Positions 23,220-35,500 of a stretch of DNA of 64,000 nucleotides are shown piece after piece (position 1 is the stretch's first letter; every line of letters begins with the position of its first letter). Made by a program: the position numbers and the translations under genes. A model generated the notes under the pieces. The model made no database searches. It was given only the letters and a program-made list of their open reading frames with translations, and was not told the DNA's origin. Source of the DNA: Osedax frankpressi (Eukaryota; Annelida; Polychaeta; Sabellida; Siboglinidae); assembly GCA_964035775.1 (NCBI GenBank), contig OZ038314.1:40196516-40260515 (forward strand), written 5' to 3'.

Positions 23220-24990
23220 TGACAGACATAACTTATAGATATAGTTTATCTAGATTTAAAAAAAGTGGTTTCATAAGGGTATCTCACCATACATTAATGG
23301 TTGTGTTAGGGACAATGGTATTGCAGGTAAATATTATTATTGGAATTAAAGTTACTTCTTTAATAGAAAACAACTTTAACATTTAAATAATTCTTTATTT
23401 AAATATTCTGATGTTCTCCGAGGCTAGTAATTGAGCTCCTGTTATATCTGGTATACATTAATGATCTTTATTATTTTACAATAATATTTAATAAACCTAT
23501 CGAATTAGGTTATAGTTCCCAGTTTGGAAAAATAGCATTTGCTATTATACCAATATTTTAAAAGGATGAAAACTCAGTGAAATCTCTCGGTTTATTTTTT
23601 AACATATTTTTTGGAAAATTATTTTTGAGGATAAATACAAATTTTCAAATAACATTGTCTTCGTCACAATATGTGTTTTCCAATAGAGAGTGTTTAGAAC
23701 TACATCTATTGTCCTGCTTAAAATCTTTGATGTCCTGCTTAACATCTTTGATGTCCTCGTTAATAGCTAAATATTTATTGACATTATTTATCTCAATTAT
23801 AAAAAAGCTGTTGACAAAGTATCGCATACAAAATCTTACTTAAATCAAAATGTACTTCTAAATAAAAGTATTTCCGGCAATCTTCTTAACTTAGCACGTG
23901 ACTTCTTATCTAACACAAAACAATGTTTTCGAGTTAACATTAGATGTTCAAGTATAATTAATATTATCTCATGTGTTCTACAGGAATCCGTACTAGTGAC
24001 ATTATTTTTTTAAATTAATGATATCACAGAATTATTTAAAGATGACGTACATGTAGAATTATTCTCGAATGAATCAAAACTGCATTTTTCTCTAATTTAG
24101 ATTTTAGATAGATTAAAAATGAAAATTCATTATATTACTTTAATTCATGGAACCAATTGTGGAAGTTTGACATAGCTTCCAATAAGTCTGCATATCTATC
24201 TTTTAACTGTAAGACTATTCGTATGTACCATTGATTCAAAATTAGAATTGCTATACGGATTTAAGAATTATATTTGATAAATCCCTAGTTTTCTGAAATC
24301 ACATATTCAAGCGTTATTGGAGTGTATATAGTACTGTAAACAATCTGTTTAGTTGTTTTGTTGCAAGGAATTTAGCTAATTAAAGTTTATAGCACCGATG
24401 CTAGACCTACATTAGAATTCAGCGCAGGTGTACGGAGACCTGGCTAAAAAGGTAAAAAGATACTTTAAAAAAAGCATTTTCAGAAAATACATCTTCAAAC
24501 GATGCTGGACTTCTAAACTTAGTTTAGCATCATTGGATCTCCGCAAACTCTATAAAGATATCATATCGATGTACAATATCACACGTTGACAATGCGACAT
24601 TGATAGTTCAATTATTGTTGAACACTCGATGACAAGCACTAGGTTAGTGGTTAATAGTGGTTACGTAATATGGTACAAACTTTGTCAAAAACTAATTAAT
24701 TTATAAAGTATTGCAGCTACATAATTTGGCCTGAATGGAATTCTTTGAATGGCTAGTGTAATTGAAGTCGTATCATTTAATATGTTTAAGAATCGAATAT
24801 TCTAAATAGACTTCTCCCATTTTGTTTACATTATTCATTTGAAATTTGTTCAAATATATTTGTTTTTATACTTTAATTATCATTTATAGTAATGTTCCAT
24901 GGAACCCATAATATTATTTATGTTTAGAGATAATTTGGTAATGGTATATGTTTTCCATTACCATAAAATAAAATAAAATTCAATAATAAT
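23220..24990 (+). mobile_element. Decayed LINE reverse-transcriptase fragment
   Basis: Broken plus-strand frames match a non-LTR reverse transcriptase in order. About 23765-23860 resembles the YLDF-KAFDKV-H block (NYKKAVDKVSHTKSYL). About 23880-24010 resembles the block that normally reads SGVPQGSVLGPLLF (here ISCVLQESVLVTLFF). At about 24015-24080 there is INDITELF followed by a changed version of the catalytic YADD region. At about 24395-24500 the thumb resembles the RPILEY-V-W segment (RPTLEFSAGV) and the repeated LEKVQRRFT segment. A segment near 24780 resembles the terminal FK-RL. There are many stops and frame changes, so it is dead. The 3' end is probably the A-rich run near 24970-25000. 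It points the opposite way to the fragment at 1-490. Confidence 0.75.
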
Positions 24991-26462
24991 AATAACACTT
25001 TATAAAAAAGTTTATATATGGGTATATTTTGTTATTTTGTAAAAATATAATAAATAAATATGATTCATATTTATTTAAAATTAACTAGTAAACACTAATT
25101 ATTTATATTTTTAATATTGAAATGCATGGATTCAACACATATATAGTAGTTGATTTGTTGAATATCAAATTATACATATTAAGCTATTACTTCAATATAT
25201 CATATTATAGGCATATAATATATAATTATAAAAAAGTAATATTACATTGTGTATAGTTTAAAATATAATTGAGTATGTAAATTCACATGAAAAATAACTT
25301 AAGATAAACTCAAATTAAGATAAATTTCAAAAATATTATAATATTTAAACATACATGTTAAAAATATTATATTTGATAGCTGTATTCTACAATTATAATA
25401 TGATGAAATAACATAGTGTTTAAAGTCTTTTATTCGACATAGAATTATGTGTTCATAATTGCTTGATATATAAGGTAATTACTGTTAAAGCTTACTAAAG
25501 ACTTACAAAAATGTCATGCAATAATATATCGGAGGGCTGAGGTCCATAAACGATATAGATGTAGTTCATTTATACTAATTTATACTATTTGCGTATGGTT
25601 GGACTCCATATAAAGTATGTTACGAGATCATTAATTTAATTTTAAATGTATTAATATTATTTTTTAAAATGGGGATATGAAGATCGTAACATCATAACAC
25701 ATTATATCTATGTTTAACCTTAGTTTACATTATATATATTGATCACATATGTTATATGTTTCATATAAAATAGTTATTAGGATAATAGAATAGAAATTAA
25801 TTTGAATAATTTAAATACAATTTTATAGGATATACTAATAATTATTAATTTTATAATTTTTAATTAATTCATATATATTTATTATGTATAATTACTATAT
25901 AGGTACTTTAAATGTACAATATAATAGTATTATTATAATATTAATATTCACATTTATTACTATTTATAATATTTCGCGCTGATTTCAAATATAATAAGTT
26001 GATAATAAGTTAATAAGTTTTTAAACAAATTTTATAATTTCAATATTTTGATTTTCAAATTTTATAAACAATCTACTGATACAGCGACACTACAATATAT
26101 TACTAGATATACGTATATTTTATATATTTATATAAATTATAAAACATTGTTAGTTCAATAATATTTACTATCATTACTTATATATAACTACATATGTAAT
26201 TTTCTAATTTACTGATTTATTTAATTAAATAATTTATTTACTATAAATTAGTTTATATTAATATAAACAATTATATTATTATGTCAATAAAATGTAAATC
26301 ATGTATATATCAATTCAATATATGTTCTTGTTACCTATTCATTATTCATTAATTTGTCCAGTAATAAAAGTTATATCAGATGAAAATAATGTATTTCATT
26401 TTAACTATTTCTAATAAAATAAATAGATAATTTTGATAATTTAATAATAATCTACTAGCGAG
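24991..26462. other. AT-rich stretch upstream of SMC4
   Basis: Almost pure A/T sequence with no supported exon. If the first SMC4 exon at 26463 is right, the promoter lies in its right half. Confidence 0.6.
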
Positions 26463-26529
26463 ATGCCAGTTTTAGATGAAGAAATGGAAGAGGAACATAC
26501 TTTAAAATTCACCGAAACTGGAGTACCAA
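26463..26529 (+). other. SMC4: Candidate first coding exon of SMC4
   Basis: A short acidic peptide starting MPVLDEEMEEEHTLKFTE, ending in phase 1 at CAA|gttatt. The next exon at 29184 needs exactly phase 1, and its own donor is also gttatt. SMC4 proteins commonly have a charged, poorly conserved N-terminus. The intron it implies is 2.65 kb and AT-rich. Phase fit and composition are the only support. Confidence 0.45.
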
Positions 26530-29500
26530 GTTATTAAAAAACTTTAAATATATATAACTTTCATTAACTATAAAGTTTACTGAGTTGTTGTCATTTTACA
26601 ATAAATATCATATCATGTTTACTTTTATCTTGTATACAATATTTTATATAAATTATAAGGAATTAACCATAAACGATTATTTAAATGGAATATTAACTAC
26701 AATAGTTCATGTGTGATTTTTACATCATGCATTTACTACACAAAATAATATTTATACAAATAATATTTGAAAATATAAAAATCATCACGATAAATATTGG
26801 ATTAATTCTTAGATTTTTAATAATTCATTTACATTAATTATATATAAATAAATAAATACTTAGCTTATAAATGTATTTTGTCTCATAAGTGACTTGGAGA
26901 ATTAAATATATATATTAATTTATAAGTTCTTATAGTCTCTTCCATCTACTATATATAATAAAGGATGTATTGAGTGAATACAAGCTATTATAATTATTAT
27001 AAATTAGAATATTAAATAAAAAATAGAATTAGAAAATAATATATGCTATTTAAGTTAATTTTGTACTATAATTATAATTATTAAATTGTATAAGAAATTA
27101 TTTATAGAAAGTATTATTTGAATGTAGAATCTAGTAAAATTTAAAATAAATGTTAAACCTTTTTTTATTTAATCCTTTTTATTTTTTATATCATTTTATA
27201 TAATATATATATTATACATGATAAAGAACACACATAAAATCAGATATAAATGCTAATACATAACATTATTATAACGATTTAATATTTGAATTATAGATTA
27301 ATAAATACTATTCATTGAATAGTATATAATTCTTATAATTTTCAAAATTTTACTAGTGGTTTGATTGAATTATATCCTGAAGTATTTAGTTTTCAGAAAA
27401 ATCCTTTAATTGTTTAGTTATTTACTATTAACATCATTATTAATTCTATTTACATAATGAAGAGTATTTAGTTTTTCTATTTTTTTCGAGTATTTTTTCT
27501 ATATCCTCCATGTATATGACATTATAAATTTCTATATGATCAGTGTGTTTACATTCTTTGCATGTTATCTTTTTCTTCGTCATCTTTTAATTGTTTTTTC
27601 AATCATGATAGTTATTACATATGCTCACAAATTCTATATTTCATTACTTGAACTTAAGGAGGAACATTTTTGATTAAATATAAGGAATGTGGATAGTCTA
27701 ACTTTTATTATTTCATTGAAATCTCGGATTATATTTATTGTTTATATACATTTTAATTATCATTATCATTAATATATATAATTCATTATATATCTATTAA
27801 TATACATTTAATATATAATTTTTTGTATTAACATCATTCTAAATTCTTTGTTCGAAAAAAGTTAGAAACTTTCTTTAAATCTGGTCATTTTCAAGATGTA
27901 ATTTTCATTCATTTTTCTATACATTTCAGATCTTCAATACATTTAACTTGTTACGAAGAGATTGTATATATGTTTCACTGTCTATTTTATTTAATATAAT
28001 ACAAGTTTCTAAATTTCATCAACGGAACATTTTAGAATTCGTAGCAATTCAATATGAATTTGAATTTTTTGTTAATCTTCATCTTTTAAAATATCTTATA
28101 TAGATGGTTATGCTTCATTACATAAATTAATACCTCTTATTATGACTTCCTTTGCCAGTTATTGAAACTAATTTTAATGGAGAGAAGATTTTGGCTCCTA
28201 AAAAGATTTTAAAATTTCTTGATCTGATTATATTTATTCAGAAATAATAATGATGATCATGCATATATTTGCACCAAAATTTCATAGGTTTATTTTATTG
28301 AAATTATATTATAAAAGAACAATTTGTCTTTTTAAATTGCTGTTCTAAATCTCTTAATATTAGGTTGTTTCCATTACAAAATGTATTGTATATATTGTAT
28401 TGTATTTTATTTATATTATTGATAACAAGAATATTATAGTATTATTTTATTTTATTAATTTTATATCATTGTTTGGAATACATTTTTTAATTTTTGCAAG
28501 TTTTAGTTTAATGTAATTTTGTATTAAAATTATTCTTGCAAGAGATATTTTTTAAATAACTATATCTGATATTTGTTTATATATCTAGAATTTATTATTA
28601 ATGTTATTTCTTTTAGTTTATAGTTATATAAAATAAAATAAATAAAATTAATAACATAGATAACTATTTATTAATATTTTATAAGTATTTTTATCTTGAA
28701 AATCACCAACATTTTATTTGTTAATTAAAAGTTTTGAAAATGTTGTTAAAATTGAAAACACGATCTTGGAGCTATTTAATTTTGTTACGTAGAATGACTC
28801 TAATATATTAATGAAGTTCCTAATTATATGGATTAGCTGTTAATATAAAACCACTAATTATTTACTTAAATTAAATTAAATTATTTATTACAAATGAAAA
28901 ACTATTTTGATTTAACAATGTTAAGAAAGTATCTACTAGTTTTTTAAAGTATCTACTAGTTATTCAAAAATATAAATTATAAAACATTGATATACATTAA
29001 GCGATTGTAGTGGTTTAGATATTAGTTATAGGTTTACATAACAAATATATTCTAAAGGTATTCTGAGCAGAAATAGATGTGTTCGCTTTTATTCCTCGTA
29101 AAAAGAATTTTCTGTTACCGAATCGGCGATCCAGTAACATTGACCTGCAACTCAAACCTCTACTAATGAATTTCGCTTTGCAGTTTATGATCCAATAGAA
29201 TTTATCGCGTTGCCTTCGAATAACGTTCAATTTAAACTTGGTGAACGCAAACGCTTGATGATCACAAAGATTGTGAACTACAATTTCAAATCTTACTTCG
29301 GCACCCAAACTCTGGGTCCTTTTCATAAGGTTATTTTACCCCGAGGCGCATTATACCCAGAAAGCAGTGGTTATATAACTATCAGGGCTTATTCAATATT
29401 TCATATATTTAACTTAACCTCTATAAATCAAAGTTATTTAATTCGGGAAATAAGTTGAAATATTAAATTTATTTTGAATAATATTTATATTTATTTTAAT

Positions 29501-32500
29501 AATTTTATATTATAATTACACAGCAATTATATAATAATTAAACAATAATTACACAACAATTACACAATAATTACACAATAATTACTCAATATTATTCAAT
29601 AATTTCACAATAATTACACAATAATTATATAATAAAATTACACAATAATTATATAATAATTACACAATAATTACACAATAATTATATAATAATTAAACAA
29701 TAATTACACAACAATTACACAACAATTACGCAATAATTATACAATTATTTCACAATAATTACACAACAATTACATAATAATAATACTATAATTACACAAT
29801 AGTATTCAATAATTTCACAATAATTACACAACAATTATATAATAATTAAACAACAATTACATAATAATTATACAATAATTACACAATAATTACACAACAA
29901 TTATAGAATAATTTACACTCTTTACTGAGTATTCAGTTACTATCGAAACAACTAATCCTTGTAATATCTTGTACTAATTACTAGATACTAGGATCTAGTG
30001 GTTATGTAATTATCATAGATGATTTTTGGTTAAAACATAACTTTTAATATATTTTTAATATTATATATAAAAAAAAGAATTCCTGTTAGTTATTAAATTG
30101 TTCCAAGTAAATAATCCATCCTTTCATTTTTGCATTTCATAATTTCTTAATTACAACGACTATTCCGCATTCGTCGACCCAGCCTTAGTTCTAACCCTCA
30201 TACTACACCCGAAATAATCTCCACCTACCACATCCCGGCCTAACCCTCTCCGCCCCACCACGCCCTAGCGCTATACCTCGGTAATAGGACCTAATGGGAG
30301 TGGTAAGTCGAACCTCATAGACTCCATGTTGTTTGTGTTTGGCTACCGTGCTTCTAAGATTCGCTCTTCCAAACTCTCCGTCCTGATACACAAAAGCGAC
30401 TTAAAGCATAAAGTGAATAGCTGCACCGTTACTGTTCATTTCTGCACGATAATCGACACCGGGGTTAGTAGGTAACCTCGTCCCCGCTAGACTACACCCT
30501 ATAATCACATTACTCACCGACAGCATATTTGTTAACCCACCCCTCACTAACACCACCCTCAGCAAACCTAATACCATTACTAGCCACACCTTTCACTAAC
30601 TAAACCGATACCAACCCCACTCTCACATCCCCCCCATTCACAACTAAATCCTCACTAATTCCACTCTCACCAACTACCTCCCTCATTAACCCCTCCCCTC
30701 ACCAACACCATTCTCGTCAACCCTCCCCTCTCCAACCCTAACCTCTCCCCTCACCAACATCATTCTCGTCAACCCTCCCCACTCCAACCCCAACCCTCAT
30801 TAACCCCTTCCCTCACCAACATCACTCTCGTCACCCCTCCCCTCTCAAACCCCAACCCTCACTAACCCCTCCCCTCACCAACTTCACTCTCGTCAATCCT
30901 CCCCTCTCCGACCCCAACACTCACTAACCCCTCCCCTCACCAACATCATTCTCGTCAACCCTCCCCACTCCAACCCCAACCCTCATTAACCCCTTCCCTC
31001 ACCAACATCACTCTCGTCACCCCTCCCCTCTCAAACCCCAACCCTCACTAACCCCTCCCCTCACCAACTTCACTCTCGTCAATCCTCCCCTCTCCGACCC
31101 CAACACTCACTAACCCCTCCCCTCACCAACATCACTCTCGTCACCCCTCCCCTCTCCAGCCCAACCCTCACTAACTCCTCCCCTCACCAACCCCAACCCT
31201 CACTAACCCCTCCCCTCACCAACATCATTCTCGTCACCCCTCCCCTCTTCAACCCCAACACTCACTAACTCCTCTCCTCACCAACCCCACTCTCACATCC
31301 CCCCCATTCACTAACTACATCCTCACTAATTCCACTCTCACAAACTCCTTCCCTCATAAAACCCTCCCCTCACCAACATCACTCTCGTCAACCCTCCCCT
31401 CACCAACCCCAACCCTCACTAACCCCTCCCCTCACCAACATCACTCTCGTCACCCCTCCTCTCTTCAACCCAACCCTCACTAACTCCTCCCCTCACCAAC
31501 CCCAACCCTCACTAACCCCTCCCCTCACCAACATCACTCTCGTCAACCCTCCCCTCTCCAACCTCAACCCTCACTAACATCTCCCCTCACCAACATCACT
31601 CTCGTCACCCCTCCACTCTTCAACCCCAACCCTCACTAACTCCTCCACTCACCAACCCCAACCCTCACTAACCCCTCCCCCCACAAACATACAGCCAGGT
31701 GATGAGGATTACACTGTGGTTCCCGAATCTGTGTTTTCCGTTGCCAGAACTGCAAATTTAGATAATAGTTCTTTTTATCTTATAAATGACAAGAAGTCAC
31801 CATATAAGGCTGTATCTAAAATTCTCATTGAAAACGGAATTGACCTAGAACACAATAGATTTCTCATTCTCCAGGTAATCTAAAGATACCCCCCCCCCCC
31901 CGATTATATCTATTAATAGATTAATGAATCACTCCCTCCACGACTAGTAATTTATTACCACCCTACTAAATATCTCCTATTCAATTCCACCTGTTATCAA
32001 CTCTTCCATAATCTTAACACCTACAATTGCTGTCCACTATCCCCGTCATCTCTTAAGAACCTCCTATTCCATCTCGCTATCTCTTAACATATTCAAATAC
32101 TTCTGAATACCTCCCAACATCTCCAATTCACTCATTATAAATGTACTCAAACACTTCCCACCAACTCTATATCTAATACCTTTACAAACATCTAAATATC
32201 TACTTCCCAATAATTCTCACTACTCCCAACCATCCCATCGACCCATCCTACCATCTCCCCTCTCTTCATAAAACTATCAACCGCTCTTAGAGTTTCTTTT
32301 GCGGATAGTTATTGAACTGTATGAGTAAAACTTTGGGAGTCGATGTCATGTTGGAATTCCTATTAACTTGCGACATCTCCCAACTCCCTTCGAAATTTGA
32401 TTTGCAGGGAGAAGTCGAGCAGATTGCAATGATGAAGCCCATGAGTAAGACTTCAGGAGAAGACGGCATGTTGGAGTTCCTCGAGGATATCATCGGTACA

Positions 32501-35500
32501 AAACGTCTCAAAGAACCAATTAGGGAACTTTCCGAGCGAATTGAACTCCTCAAGTCGAAATGTAATGAAAAGGTGTAATTTGCGCACATTCGATCAGCAA
32601 AAATTAACAACAATTATATAATTAATTACAATTTGAGTATTAACTACAATTATATAATTAATTAGAATTTAAGTATTAACTAAAATTATATAATTAACTA
32701 CAATACAATTATTTAATATAAATTTTAAAAGAAAAATGGAATTGTTTACTCATTTGCAATATCCACAGTTTATTTTGATCCCAATCTTTGTAAATTATGT
32801 TTTTATATAAAATCTTTGAAAACGAAACACTAGAAATCATTTTCTTTGACTTCAAGCTGCTGGCAACGATTACCACTAACCAACACAACATTATTTGTAC
32901 TTTAGAAAGGTTATGTGAAGATTATCGTCGAGGAGAGAGATTCCGTGAAGGCTGAGAGAGATATCGCTATCGATTTCCTTCGACTCGAGAACCAAGGAAT
33001 GATTGTGAAACACAAGATTGTCCAGAAACAAATGTAGGCTGTTCTCTACGTCCACTGCTTAATACCTAATCACATTTGTGTGTGTAATATTATATTTATA
33101 TTCAATTTAAAATAAGATAACTGTAAATATCTACATATTTTTCAGATTCAATACAATTAATCTTACATTGTATTTGTATAATGAATTATATTCTACTTTA
33201 TATAAAGATTTTAATTCTCCTTTATATAAATAATAGAATTCTAATTTATACAAAGAATTAAATTCTACTTTATATAAGGAATTAAATTTTACTTTATATA
33301 AAGAATTGAATTTTAATTTATACAAAGAATTCAATTTTACTTTATATAAAGAATCAAATTCTATTTAATACGTTTAATCAGTTTCTAATCAGACCTAGTT
33401 TATATCAGACATTTTCACACAACAATCTAGATTTGATTATGAATTGCAAGAAAAGAAATCTGCAGCTTCTATGGTTGAGTATCAGAAGAGAGTAGACGAC
33501 TACGCTGACTCCATTAAAGAAGTACTCGAGAGAGAAAAAAAACAAATGAAAATGGCTTCAGAAAACAAAAAGTTTAGACAATGTTTAACTCACCAATGTC
33601 ATCCTCTCACGAATGCCTCCTCGTAATTATTATCTATATTCACACGACTATACAATAACTATACCATGTACATTATTGACATCGTCCTAGAGATCATTCA
33701 TTTGACATATGATTTATTACATCATTCAGGTGTTAACTCCGATTACCTATCATCGTAAGTCGATTGTACTAATGAGATTGTTTTCACGTCGGCAGGACAC
33801 TTACAAAGGACACGAGTGAATTCGAGGACCTCAAAGTATTTTTTGTGAAACACGAATGCCGCGACACGGAACTTCGCAACGAGGCCAAGTACATCCACGT
33901 GAAGTCGCGTAAACTCAAGAAAAACCTCGAGGAAAAGGAATCCGTTCGTGTCCTCTGAGATAATCATATTCTAAAGGCTTTTCTAAATATTTAACTAATT
34001 ATTTAAAAGGCAATTATTTGATTAGAAGACAAAATGATTGCTTTGGTTTTATATTATTTTAATCAGTTGTTGCCGGTATTCGAAAAAAGAAAAATAAATT
34101 CCGTAAGTAAAATTGAGAAAGCTGAACAAATCATCGCGAATCTTGAAATTGACAAAGATCATGCAGAAGAAAATCTTACCACCGTTATTTCAAATCTTAA
34201 AGCCGAAACTAAGGTAAATGTTATTTCATAGCGAATATTAGGTTTGGCTGTATGCCTTCTCACAAATCTTTACTTACGACGTGAATGCGTTGCAGGGTTT
34301 GCAAAGCGAGAAGGAAGTTTTAGAAGGCGAGTTAGCCGGGTTGAAAAATATCGAAAACGAAATGCAGAAAATGGTTTGAGCAATCTCACGGGTTCTTTAT
34401 TTCTGTCAATTAAATAATATTTAGTAAGAGGACTCTCATGCAACTTGAACAGTATGACCTCTCAAGTGCTGATGCCAATATGATTATGATGGCAAAAGAT
34501 GAAAAAACCAAAAAACTAACTCATTTAGAGGGCTCTCTCTCGAACGAAAATGAAACACTTGAGAAATTGAAAAAGTTTTCATAAAGAACTTAAAGAATAT
34601 TGTCATTTTAATTTCAGGAATTTTACTTTTATAGAAATTTACGATGAAATCATATTTTGTTATCCTTTTTTCCTATTTCAAGGAAATTACTTGAAGTGGA
34701 GTTAACTCACCGCGAATTAAATCTTGCAATTAATGAAAATGAAAATAAACTTCCCTCTCTTAAAAGTAAAGAGCAGTTACTTATTACTAAGGTATATACT
34801 AAGGAATATTATTAAAGTATTGATTTGAAGTGTATTTTTACTATAATCCGGTGACTATTCAAGTAATTTCAAATGTAATTTAATAAGTTTTAAGTATAAT
34901 TTAATTAGTTAAGATCTAATATTCATTGTAAACCTCAGGTACGAGATAATAGGTTTCTATTGGAGGAACATAAGAGGAACCAAGAAAGTAGTAAATCCAG
35001 CAGCAGACTTCTCACGGCCTTGATGGATTGTAAAGACAATGGATCAATTCCAGGAATTTATGGAAGATTGGTTTGTGTAATCTATCTTCACTTCTTATAT
35101 GTAGTAGTGTCCAAATTATAGTATAGTATATATTAGTAGTCGCTAAGGTATAGACTAGTATATAGTAGTAGTGGTTAAGATATTGACATGGGGTTCACGT
35201 TGGGTCTTAAGACAGTTACATAAGCATATAAAGGACTGGTAGAACCTTCGTTTTTAATTTTTTACAAAATATTTTTACAAGAAAATTAAAAAATTTAATT
35301 AATTATCTTTAAAATGACGTATAACTTGTTTTATAAAAGTAACTATAAGTGCATCAAATATGTATTTTAAACATATGCCTATCAAAAAATAATGTTTATT
35401 ATTTTATGAATTTGTAAAATATTTTCATGATAATATGGGTTTAAAATATTATGTTTTCGTTTACTAATATATTTGCAATTTACAAAATTTTAAAAACATT

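Noticed and set aside
29015-29326. 103-codon minus-strand frame opposite the first conserved SMC4 exon
   Set aside because: Antisense shadow; the plus strand encodes the conserved SMC4 N-terminus.
30600-31690. Interstitial telomere or subtelomere
   Set aside because: The C-rich units vary in length and do not contain a regular CCCTAA-type hexamer; they lie inside the SMC4 gene.
32312-32578. Single 88-codon frame running from the exon relic into SMC4 exon 5
   Set aside because: Only the part from 32408 aligns with SMC4 and is preceded by a good acceptor; the earlier part is a duplicated, decayed copy.
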